This document shows, piece by piece, positions 12,460 through 22,658 of a DNA stretch of 64,000 nt. A program made the translations under genes and the position numbers. Under the pieces are notes generated by a model that searched no databases, was not told where the DNA came from, and was given only the letters and a program-made list of their open reading frames with translations. Source of the stretch: Alnus glutinosa (taxonomy: Eukaryota; Streptophyta; Magnoliopsida; Fagales; Betulaceae); contig NC_084892.1 of assembly GCF_958979055.1 (NCBI RefSeq), positions 1,877,501 through 1,941,500 of the forward strand, given 5' to 3'. The number at the start of each line of letters is the position of its first letter. The first letter of the stretch is position 1.

Positions 12460-13026
12460 CTAAATTTGATTTGAGTTTGAGAGAAGGCTGTCGAGTTTTT
12501 TCTCCATCATTTCCATCCGTTCATCTGATTTATTGATAAAGCTTTCAAACATAGCCCTGCGGCTAATAAATTGATGTTCAAGCCAGTCAACTCTTGGATT
12601 CGCCATTGAGCAAGAACGCAACTCTGATACTAAAATATTACATGAATGACTTTGCAAACACGCAACTGGATAATTACAAGTTCTGATGGAACTCAAACCT
12701 TTTAAATTATGAGGAAATCTAGACCTTTTCAAATACAAGGTTTGTGATTAATTTCTCGTTATCTCTTTATTAATTGATCATCCATTAAATAAGGAACTAC
12801 ATGACTACACGGCTCAAATTAAAAGACTTGAAAATAAACTCTTATTTTAACTCAAAGATAAACTCCTATAAAGAACAAGAATAAACCTGCAATCCGGACC
12901 GGCTGCAAAACACCAACACTGACACCTAGGATAAAAAGTGGTGTTTTACAGCCTATCCTTATAGTAGAGGCTCTCAAAGAACAATAGAAACTTATTGCTG
13001 AATGACTTATGTATCATGATGCTACA
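12460..13026 (-). mobile_element. Fragment of a broken LTR retrotransposon
   Basis: A fossil on the minus strand. About 12460-12620 encodes a gag-like N-terminal stretch (MANPRVDWLEHQF, then DERMEMMEKKLDSLL). It is preceded at about 12625-12640 by TAGTATCAGAGTTG, which resembles the initiator-Met primer-binding site (TGGTATCAGAGC) usually placed just inside the 5' LTR. The sequence up to about 13026 is then probably LTR, although its outer end is uncertain. Pol and the second LTR are absent. Gag style suggests Ty3/gypsy, but Ty1/copia is not excluded. Clearly broken and old. Confidence 0.5.
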
Positions 13027-13911
13027 AATAATTAAAAGACTATAACTTCGAAAGATAATTATAATTATCATTATTTAATTAAACTACGACTATTCTAAGA
13101 TAAAATACAACAAAGATAACTGCATGAATTTAATAGGATACGAGCTTGTGAGTCATGCTAACGTCTTAGACGCTGTATAATTCGAATTTTATAATATTTA
13201 AGATGTTAGTTAGTACTAAGTTAGTATATATTTTTTGTACACATAAAAATATGTATGAATATGAGCTAGGCTCGTAAATCTTAATTAAATTTCGTGGTAC
13301 TAGTTAGGCATATAAAACTTAATAATCGATCGAATTTTTATAGTCATATTAGTCGTAAGCAAATTTTTGCAATTATAAATAAATTTAAACGAATAAATAT
13401 GAAGCAGATTATCGAAAAGACTGATTCATTAGCAACCCTACTCGGTGGAAATCGTCTATGACTCCCATTGATGATGAGCCAGACAGTCAAAGAAGCATTT
13501 GTGAATCATAAATCCTCTGACTGTCTGATCCAGTTCCTCCCCAGTAATCCTCCAACATTTGTTCGTCCCACACCGATTAATAAACAAAGTCAAGGACAAT
13601 GCTGTAATTTCATGGAAAGGCATGCTCCACGAGAAGCATCTGAGCTGTCACGTTGACAGAGACAATACCGAGGGCATTAAAGTACATACACAAAATTTGG
13701 CGCGGCGTCCTTGTCTCGTCCTTTTCTTTCCTTTTCGTTCGGCCTTTTATTTTTGCTTTTATTTTACCTTTTTTGTTTTATAATCTAAGAAAAATCATGT
13801 CTTATATGATTATTTGATGAATTTTTTTTACAAAACGGTGTATGAAAAATATCACCCATGATTATAAAATATAAACAAAGCGCAGCTAATGAAAAAGGGC
13901 ATAAATAAAAG

Positions 13912-14080
13912 AATAATGTTATTTAGCGAGCTTTTGTATAATTGTTATACAATTAAATGGTGTAATAATAAAAGTCAATTATTTGATAACGCCTGTAAAA
14001 AAAAAATTATTTATTAATTTTTACTACCACGTCATTTAATTATAGTTAAGTTATTCATGAATTTACTAAATAAAATGTTT
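13912..14080. mobile_element. AT-rich MITE (GTTATACAATTA family)
   Basis: The left end AATAATGTTATTTAG pairs with a right-end complement around 14055-14078. A second copy at about 43545-43738 shares GAATAATGTTATTTA, GTTATACAATTA and the block containing CAGTCATTTGATTAAC/TCAATTATTTGATAAC. Two related copies with inverted ends support a MITE family. Confidence 0.6.
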
Positions 14081-14119
14081 GTATTATGCAGTAATGGCAA
14101 TTAATATTTTTGATTTACC

Positions 14120-14161
<42 letters not shown>

Positions 14162-14473
14162 AATGTAATAGCCACGTAGTTTTAAGCTAAATTCACTACC
14201 GGAAACACCTTTTTTGTAGTGTTCTTTTCTTTTATTTTTCAATCAACATAAAATCTACCACTAAAAATGATTTATAACAACTATTTTTCTTTTAATTAAG
14301 AATAATAGTATTCTTTATACACACATTTATTGTACTCATGTTATACTAACTAACATGACATATTTTAAATGTAAATCATTTAAAATGTATCATCTCAGCC
14401 AGTATCATAAAAAGGTGGAGTGTTTAGTATTACAATATCATACCAAATTTATTTATTTATTTATTTATTTTTT

Positions 14474-14760
14474 GGATAATTTCACTTAAAAGTATCGAAG
14501 TTTCAATATTTTTGAAAGAAAATACCTAACCTTAAAACCATCTCAAATTAGAATATTCATTTTTCGGAAAGTTTCAATTAGGAGTTTTCCGTTAGGAATT
14601 TCTATTAAATCCTATCAAAAATTTTAAAATACCTCAATATTTATTTTTTTTAAAAAAATTATTAATTTTTTTCAAATATTCAGACATAGATATTTTTATA
14701 AATTTCGTTAAATTATAACTAACACCTAAATCCTAGTAAGAGGGGTAAATACGAGACATC
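14474..14760 (+). mobile_element. Diverged one-armed foldback element
   Basis: It shares the order TTTCACTTA, TTTCAATTAGGAG, TTTTCCGTTAG, CCTATCAAAAATTTT and a CATAGATATTTTTATAAATT-type loop with the foldback family seen whole at 62293-62745. Only one arm plus loop is present. Confidence 0.55.
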
Positions 14761-15052
14761 TAAAAAGGAAAAACAAATTATTATAAAAAAAAAAAATCGT
14801 GGTTAATACATGCAATCTTCTTGGTAGCGATGGAAAGCCGAGGGGATAATAGGTTAATACATGCAATTTCGAGCTTCATCATTACTCCATATTAGCTACC
14901 GAAATTGAAAAAGAAAGCGAGACCCACATTTTCCACCAATAAAAAGAAAAGAAGTTCCGGCCCCACATCGCCGAGAAAAATCTGACTCAGACGATTGGTC
15001 TCGCCGCCGGCAGTTGATTCATTTTGGACTCGTGGGTAGTTGGCGCTACTAT

Positions 15053-15058
15053 TATATA
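15053..15058 (+). promoter_or_regulatory. Probable TATA box of CSLA
   Basis: TATATA within ACTATTATATAAGCC, about 655 bp before the start codon, with a CCAAT motif ~115 bp further up. The long pyrimidine-rich leader between here and the ATG (CTCTCTCTTTCTTTCTC at about 15200) is typical of plant 5' UTRs. A leader intron is possible but was not resolved. Confidence 0.5.
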
Positions 15059-15711
15059 AGCCGCACAATTGTGGTTGGAACAGTCAGGGTCTTTGAGGCT
15101 TTAGAAGAGCTAAAAAGCATTACTCTTACTATAAAAGAAAGAAAGATTAGAGACAAACCATAACACTCAAAGAGAGCTTCCATACATATAAAACGCTATT
15201 TTCTCTCTCTTTCTTTCTCTTGCTCTTCATTTATTTTCCTTCTCTGTTACCACATTTGTAGGTTGGCTGTGCTGCTTCTGTTTTCATTTGATTACAGTGC
15301 AGAAAAAGGTTGTGAATTTCGGGGTTTCTTTTTCTCGGAAGGGAAAGAAAGACGACATTTGTTTAGGGATCAACCTTTAGATTAATCTTGAGGTTGTTTC
15401 TATAAACTGAGTTTGTTCCAGTTTTTTCTCTTGTGGGTGTCTGCAATATAGTGGGGGGTTTGAGCCAGTGACTGACATTCCAGCTCTGTCTCTACTGTTT
15501 TGCTTGACCAAGAAGCAAAATAGCAAAGGCAACAAAAAAAGCAAATATTCGTGCTCTTTTCGCAAAGGAGCTTCTTTAAATAGATGCAGATCTAGTGGGT
15601 TTCCTTACTGAACTCTAACACTATTAGTTCCAAGCTTCCCATCATCTTATCCCCTGCCTTTGCTCTGTTTTTCAACACCGAATAACAGAGGAAAAAGCCT
15701 TCAATCAGTCA

Positions 15712-18700
15712 ATGGATCGGTTGACGTCGACGACACTTCTTCCCGACGCCTTTCAAGGAGCCAGAGATGACATTTCCATGCAACTTGGAATTATTTGGGC
15801 CCAGATCAAAGCGCCATTGATTGTTCCTCTTTTGAGACTCTCAGTCTTTCTGTGTTTGATCATGTCGTTGATGCTATTCATCGAGAGGGTTTATATGGGC
15901 ATTGTCATTGTTTTGGTGAAGCTGTTTGGTCGAAAGCCCCAGAAGCGTTATAATTGGGAGCCAATGAAAGAAGATGTTGAGCTGGGAAACTCGGCTTATC
16001 CCATGGTCCTGGTGCAAATCCCAATGTACAACGAAAGAGAGGTTCTCTTCTTTCTCTCTCTCTCTCTCTCTCTCTCTCCCTAATTCTACTCTGTTTCGTT
16101 GAAGATGTATGTAACATCTTAGCTTTAAGTTTCTGTTACATCTTTATATTCTTTGCTACGTTTCAATGCAGGTCTACCAGCTATCAATCGGAGCTGCATG
16201 TGGGCTTTCCTGGCCTTCTGATCGTATCATCATACAAGTCCTCGATGATTCCACGGACCCCACAATCAAGGTATTACATTTTCCATAAAAATTATCAAAC
16301 TTTTCTCATCCAACAAACAAACCCGTTTGATTACCATCTGGGCCCTTCAAAATTTGAACGAAAAATGTAGGACTTGGTGGAGCTAGAATGCCAGAGATGG
16401 GCAAGCAAAGGCATAAACGTAAAGTACGAGATCAGAGACAACCGTAACGGATACAAAGCAGGGGCTCTCAAGGAAGGTATGAAACGCAGCTACGTGAAAC
16501 AGTGCGATTACGTAGCCATCTTTGACGCGGATTTCCAACCCGAGCCAGATTTTCTCTGTCGGACCATCCCTTTCCTCGTCCACAACCCTCAACTCGCTCT
16601 GGTTCAGACCCGCTGGAAGTTCGGTAATCTCGCTTAATCACCCAAACCTTTGATTTTGTTAATTTGGGGGTCCGATAATCAGTAGCCATTGGTTTACTAT
16701 TTTGTGTTAATCAACGATGTTTTAGGCTCTAAAAAACAGGGCTGGCTTTGAAAACTGTCGGTGGGTCTGTTTTGTCTAAGAATTGAGAAATTGGTAGGAA
16801 AGGGGTTGGGTCCCATCTCTCACCTTCATAGGGATGTTTTTGCTTGAACACGTGTAAATTTCTCATGGTTTTTCTAAGGTGGGACCCGAAGTCTAGACAA
16901 ACAAAGCCTGTGAAATAGATTAATTGCTTTTCCTAGATGCGAATGCGATTTTTCCTATTTTGTTGTCAGGTTCCATATTCCCTCCCATTTGCCCATTGTT
17001 TCTGGAAATAGTGAAAGTAGAGTTGGAGGGGCCTTTCTATTTTTGTTTTCATATTTGGAAGGCCACAATTATTTGAGACTACACTTGTCCTCTACCCTAC
17101 TGATGAACTGGTCGATTAAATATGTTTGGACATGGCAATGAACAAGTATGATGGATGGGATGCAGTCATAAATCATAATGATAATTAAAGCAATTTTATT
17201 TGGCCTAAAAATCTGATAAAACATGAATCTTGAACCCCTTTGAGATTATTGGTAAGAAGAATTGAACCCCCCCTTCTAGATGAAGCTTGATTGATGCTAA
17301 ACCCTATCAAGATTTGGCTTATATGTCGTAAAAAAAGCTATAGAAAATTCTTGAAGTTATTTTAACCGCTCAAATTTAATTTAATTTAATTTCTTTTAAT
17401 TAAATATGAACTTTTGATTTTTTGTTTTTTTAAGAACCTTAGTCAAATCCAAACTATACTAAATTTGCCACGTGGTTTAGCATGGATCAAAATTAGCTGC
17501 AATTCATTGATTTAAGACGGAGAGTTTGAGGTGCGAAGCGCACTTGCTCGGATAAATAAATACGACAATAAATCTGGACATGACTATTAAAATAGGGTGA
17601 ATCCTATTTCCCTACCTTTGCTGTAGGAGCCTAGGAAGCCCTTAGATTTTGGGGTGGATGTACCAAGAATCTTTTCCATTAATTTTCTCTAACTGCACAA
17701 ATTATATGAAGGGGCATAAGCGTCTTATTAGTTTGATCTTCTTCTCCTCTACCCCAACAGTTGCATGTGCAGACTTTAATGGTGGACCTCTTTCTCTAGT
17801 CACTGTCTATCTCTACTCACCGACAAGTTGAATTTATGTGGTCTGATTTATAATTATTGAATTGTAATATAATAATAAGTCCCTTGCCAACTACATTGGT
17901 GACAGACAGTGCTTTTCCGGGCTGTTTTGCAGTGAACTCCGATGAGTGCTTGATGACAAGAATGCAAGAGATGTCATTGGATTACCATTTCACTGTAGAG
18001 CAAGAAGTGGGGTCTTCCACCTATGCCTTCTTTGGATTCAATGGTAAGTTCGCTTTTAGGTTACATAGTTTTTATTACAATCTTTTTTTTAATAATAATT
18101 AGTACGTTGGTTACTGAATAATTAAATTTAAGAGAAACTTTATTTAATTTTTTGAATTATCCCCATTTTTATAATCTCTTTAAAGTTTAATTTCTCTCAA
18201 TTTAGTGTATTCATGTTTGCAATGCTATCTGTTCATTAAGATTTGTCGTTAAATGTAAAAAAAAAATTTCAAAATACACCCCTCCCTTTTTTTTCTTTTT
18301 TTCTTTTTTTTTTTTAAAAAATACATTTAATTTTTTTTTGCAAAGATTGAGCCATGAATTTTTTTCAAATACTGTTTTTTTTCTTTTTTTCCCTAAAACA
18401 AATGGGGGTATTTTGGAAATTTTGACACCCCCTCAGTTAAGAGTTAACTAAAAATCCTAACGGATTGGTGACATTGCAAAGAATTGAAAAATAAATACAC
18501 TAAATTGAGAGAAATTAAACTTTAGGGAAGACATTGCAAAAATAATGACAATTCAGGAGACTAAGTGAAGTTACCCCTTAAATTTATCTACCAAGTTTTA
18601 TTGTTTAATATTTTCCCTCATGTGTCACGTGGCAATCACATAGACTACCATTTGAATTTATAAGAAAATTAATTTATAGATTTACATTTTTAAAATTGAA

Positions 18701-20897
18701 TAATGTGCCAACACTTATTTTGCTTTGAAATGAAAAGAATCAATAGAATCTGATCATGATGTATTTATTATTATGAATTTGAGCGGTATGAAATTAAAAC
18801 AAGCTTTTATCAATGAAATGATCCAGGGACAGCAGGTGTGTGGAGAATTGCTGCACTTAACGAGGCTGGAGGATGGAAGGACCGGACCACCGTGGAAGAC
18901 ATGGATCTGGCAGTGAGAGCTAGTCTCAAAGGGTGGAAATTTTTATACCTTGGAAGTGTCAAGGTATACATTCACCAATGATTCAATCTAACGATTTTAA
19001 AACGTAATTAATGAAAATATGATTATTAAAAATATAGTTAAGTATTTGATAAAATTGTTGTTCGTCTTTCAAAAATGGGGTTGTGTTACGCTATTTCAAA
19101 CGGGACACTTTTCTATGATTTTGTTTTAAACGGATTTTTGACCTGCAAAATTACGGGACTAAGCGGACTCTAATAATAAGAACAAAAGAATGCCCATGAG
19201 TAAATAATAAACAAGGTGGACTCTCTCTCTTTCTCTAACCCCAAGGGGTTGGCCTAGTGGTTGAAGCTCGAGGCTTCTAAGGATATTTTCCTGTGAGGTC
19301 TCGAGTTTGAGACTCCTAAGTGCTACCTCCCTCTTGGGGCTAGCAACCCTGGTATAGCTCACGACTCAACACTCCATACTTTGAGTGACACGGGATATTA
19401 GGCCAGGGATTAGTCTAGTGGATTTTGGCTGGGCCTCTGCACTCGGTTACAAACCTTAGGTACTGCTCGGCTGGATGGTGAAACCAAGATACCCTAAAAA
19501 AATAAAAAATAAAAAAAATAAAAAAAGAAAAAAGAAAAAAGAAAAAAAAGAAAAAGAAAGAGGTGGACTCTCTCTTATGCCAATTGATGTTATTTAATGG
19601 AGACTGTTTTTGTACATGTTCTTATTAGTGTGATTTTGCTATATATAGACGAAAAATGAATTGCCTAGTACTTTCAAAGCCTACCGCTACCAACAGCATC
19701 GATGGTCTTGTGGTCCGGCTAATCTTTTCCGGAAAATGGTTATGGAGATTATAAGAAACAAGGTTAGTCTGCTTCTATGAACCATTAAATATAACAATTT
19801 CTGGGAGTAAAATGAAAATAATTTGTTATACGTACTGTCGCCTGTTTAATGCAGAAAGTATCGTTATGGAAGAAGGTACATGTGATTTACAGCTTCTTCT
19901 TCGTTCGGAAGATCATAGCCCACATAAACACATTTGTCTTTTACTGCGTTGTGTTACCGGCAACTGTGGTGGTGCCGGAAGTTGCGGTTCCGAAGTGGGG
20001 GGCAGTTTATATTCCTTCCATCATCACCCTTCTCAATGCTGTCGGAACTCCGAGGTCTGCAATTTTTTTCTACTTTTTTAAACATGTTCAGATATGTTCA
20101 AATGATTCCTAAGAAAGCAAGTTCCCCTGTTTTTGATGAAGATTCATCGTTAAAAGCTATTGTTTTTAGTCTTTCTGCCTAGACATTAATTGTTTCCCAT
20201 ATAATATTCTAGGCCTCTCTGAATTTCTTGGGGGTTTTGTTCATGTTCTATCTTTATATCTTTCAGGTCACTCCACTTGTTGATTTTCTGGATTCTCTTT
20301 GAGAATGTCATGGCCCTGCACAGAACAAAGGCTACCATCATCGGTCTACTAGAGGCTAACGGATCAAATGAATGGATTGTCACAGAGAAACTAGGAGATG
20401 CTTTCAAGGCTAAGGCAGCGACAAAAGCCCCAAGAAGACCTCGGTTCAGGATTGGAGAAAGGTATGCATTCTTCCATAGACTTCTTCTGCAATTTGGGCA
20501 TGCCCTCCATTTTAGGTCTGATTTGTGATTTCCCGATTTGAAAACACAGTCAATAATTTGGTAAAATTACAGTTTGGACATGTGTTTTTAAAACGTACCC
20601 GCATGCGATTTAAATACACATTTTTCTATGTTTTCAAATCACAAATTTTTAGAATCGCACTCTCGACGACATATTTTCTACCATTTGGTTAATATCTGAT
20701 CCACGTTTGTCATTTTGTTCTTAAACTTTGACAGACTCCATTTGTTAGAGCTTGGAGTTGGAGCTTACTTGTTCTTTTGCGGCTGCTACGATGTTTTCTT
20801 TGGGAAAAACCACTTCTTCATTTTCCTTTATATGCAAGCAATCGCCTTCTTCATCATGGGATTTGGGTACGTTGGCACCTTCGTCCCCCACTCTTAA
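15712..20897 (+). CDS. CSLA9: Glucomannan 4-beta-mannosyltransferase, CSLA family (CSLA9-like)
   Basis: Golgi-membrane GT2 enzyme that polymerises GDP-mannose (and GDP-glucose) into the beta-1,4-(gluco)mannan backbone of hemicellulose. Nine exons join in frame to 533 residues, the usual CSLA length: 15712-16041, 16172-16270, 16371-16623, 17933-18043, 18827-18963, 19649-19762, 19855-20054, 20267-20461, 20735-20897; all introns are GT-AG. Processive GT2 motifs are intact: DDS at 135-137, DAD at 195-197, VEDMD at 287-291 and QQHRW at 325-329. One N-terminal membrane segment (about residues 35-75) and a C-terminal cluster of hydrophobic segments fit a CSLA topology. The sequence tracks Arabidopsis CSLA9 almost throughout; the exact paralogue (CSLA9 or CSLA2) is inferred. 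Intron 4 carries a foldback MITE and intron 5 a SINE. A (TC)n tract starts a few bases into intron 1. Confidence 0.96.
16049..16078. repeat. (TC)n at the start of CSLA intron 1
   Basis: A pyrimidine dinucleotide tract starting about 10 bp downstream of the exon 1 donor. Retention of this intron would reach a stop at about 16081 and truncate the protein at ~123 residues. Confidence 0.85.
18129..18580. mobile_element. Foldback MITE inside CSLA intron 4
   Basis: The arms of about 180 bp are inverted. The left arm has TTTAAAGTTTAATTTCTCTC then AATTTAGTGTATT; the right arm is its complement (AATACACTAAATTGAGAGAA, TTAAACTTTAGGG). The phrases GTTAA..AATCCTAACGG and AAATTTTGACA relate it to the foldback family at 62293-62745. 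The centre is T-rich low complexity. It makes up over half of the 783-bp intron. Confidence 0.75.
19214..19575 (+). mobile_element. tRNA-derived SINE in CSLA intron 5
   Basis: The body (about 19229-19493) begins with a Pol III A-box-like segment (TTGGCCTAGTGGTTGAAGC) and a B-box-like segment (GGTCTCGAGTTTGAGACTCC). It ends in a ~65-bp A-rich tail of AAAAATA/AAAAAAG units. A 15-bp target duplication AGGTGGACTCTCTCT flanks it (19214-19228 and 19561-19575), so the insertion is complete and fairly young. It is in the same orientation as CSLA. Confidence 0.88.
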
Positions 20898-21356
20898 GAG
20901 GGGGCTCCAGATCGAAATGACAGTGAAATTAAGTTCTTTCTGCTATTTTGTTCCTCTGCTTGATTTCTGCTTCAGCAACATAAGATTGCCATTCATGGCG
21001 ACAATTTCCTGCAATAATAGCTTTGTAAAAAGAACAAAATATATGGTCATTCTTTTAGGTTGCGCATAATGTTTTTAAGTTAGTGGTTCAAAAAAGAGTT
21101 GGTTATCTTGTGTATATTAAAAGCAAGTAAGGAAACTACAGAACAAATAGCTGTTATGAGAATGTGCATTATACAGAGAAAAAAGGAGCAGCAGAAGGGA
21201 GCTTGTGGGATACCCAAATAGACAAGTATAGACATCTTGGGATGGATTGTTTGTAATTTTGAGCTTCTGTAACTTTTTGTTTTTGGCTTATTTTTGTTGG
21301 ATTTATCTCAAGAGGGAATAAACAGTTGGGAAATAGGTTAATTTTACTGCTCAGTT

Positions 21357-21399
<43 letters not shown>

Positions 21400-22069
21400 A
21401 TTATTTGATAGGGCAGTGCAGGAGAGTAAAACGGTGAATAGTGAATACTAAGCGGGAAAGCCCCAAAAAAACAGAGAAGGAAAACAATAAAATGGCTTAT
21501 TCAATTAATTATTGCGTTGGATTTCACTTATTCAATTTCAGGATTAATTTAAGCCCACATATGGGAGGAAATTCACCATTTTTTATGAGCTTAAACTTTT
21601 AAAATAAATGGTAATTTAACAAGATAAAGAAGTAAGTAGTTCATAACCAGTATCTTCTCTTCTTTTCTTTTCTAGCTGTTCATGTCCAAGTTCACTTTTC
21701 CATATATCACCACAGCAAATTAATCTTTCAGATAAAATAGATTGAAACCAGAAAGGTAAAGCCAAGAGTTACAATAGCTTCACACAGTCTACAACAATTT
21801 TATATCAACATCTCCCTTAGCCATTCACCATTGGTCCCATTAACCAGTCCCAATTTTGCGTGTGTGGAATCAGAATTTGGATCTCCAGCAAAGTCTAGTA
21901 TGAGAAAGAATCCATGTGGATTAGTGCGGGTATAGCACTCCAACGAATTCTGTCAAAATTTCAAATGAAAGTTTGGGATATATAAAGTGATTTATCATTT
22001 TTGCTTAAAACCAAAAGTTTTAAGTCACTTTTTTTAACTTTAGGAAGTTGATTGCAAATCGATGCAATT
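20898..22069. other. CSLA 3' region and intergenic
   Basis: About 20898-21360 is probably the CSLA 3' UTR (T-rich, ending before the (TC)n tract at 21361-21395); no single poly(A) signal could be chosen. The remainder is unique AT-rich DNA with no gene seen. Confidence 0.5.
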
Positions 22070-22265
22070 TGTTAAATTATCACTTATCTCAAAAGCTTAA
22101 GCTGATAAGAAGATATACATTTAATCATTTAATCAATACTTTAACACTCTTCATCACGTGTGGACTCAAACTCCCTTTTAATAGGTGAGGCCTCATACGT
22201 AAAATATGTAATTAAAATTAGAGGTAAATGAAGAAGACAAGATTCGAACTCAAGAGCTCTGCTCA
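22070..22265 (-). mobile_element. Partial TRIM retroelement (one terminal repeat plus internal part)
   Basis: A fossil of the same TRIM family as 32304-32786. The 77-bp terminal repeat (22070-22146) has TGTTAAATTA at one end and CTTTAACA at the other. It is followed by the CACGTGTGGACTC and TTTTAATAGGTGAGGCC internal blocks and the AGATTCGAACTCAAG segment. The second terminal repeat is absent. Non-coding. Confidence 0.75.
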
Positions 22266-22320
22266 ATGCAATCAAAATGACTAATTTTACAAATTTTTTT
22301 CTCAAAGTTACAGAAACATA

Positions 22321-22523
22321 ACAATGACTAGAGTTGTGATAGAGGGGAGACCTTTAACCGGCCCCCTCTCCTCCCTTTAATAATAAAAAATGCAATTGTA
22401 TTGAAAAAGACAAAACAATGAATAGTAAAAGTACACTTTTTTGAATAAATTTGCATTTTCTATTGTAAAGGAGAGGAGGGAGCCGGTTAAAGGTCCTCCC
22501 TCTATCACAACCCACAATGACTA
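22321..22523. mobile_element. MULE-like MITE just upstream of the PPR gene
   Basis: The element 22331-22513 (183 bp) lies between direct copies of ACAATGACTA (22321-22330 and 22514-22523), a 9-10 bp target duplication. The termini are inverted: GTTGTGATAGAGG..GACCTTTAACCGG against CCGGTTAAAGGTC..CCTCTATCACAAC, with a C-rich/G-rich stem (CCCCTCTCCTCC / GGAGAGGAGGG). Its right edge is 145 bp before the PPR start codon, so it lies in the promoter or 5' UTR. Confidence 0.87.
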
Positions 22524-22658
22524 AATTGGGCTTCGTGAAATTTTATGGTCCGCTCTACCTTAACATGAAAAGCCCATTAAAGCCGCTCACGGCTCACCTT
22601 AAGCCCTTGGCTTTGAAAGGGTTTATGATCAAACGGAACAGAAACTCGAAAGCCTCAA

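Larger units (their letters stand above)
13027..15050. other. Intergenic upstream of CSLA
   Basis: No gene recognised. It holds an AT-rich MITE (about 13912-14080), a (TA)n tract (about 14123-14158), an (ATTT)n run near 14448-14468 and a one-armed foldback relative (about 14474-14760). The last ~150 bp have higher GC and a CCAAT motif (about 14936) and probably belong to the CSLA promoter. Confidence 0.55.

Noticed and set aside
13468-13783. Two overlapping frames of 62 and 74 codons
   Set aside because: Short, overlapping, no recognisable motif and no promoter context.
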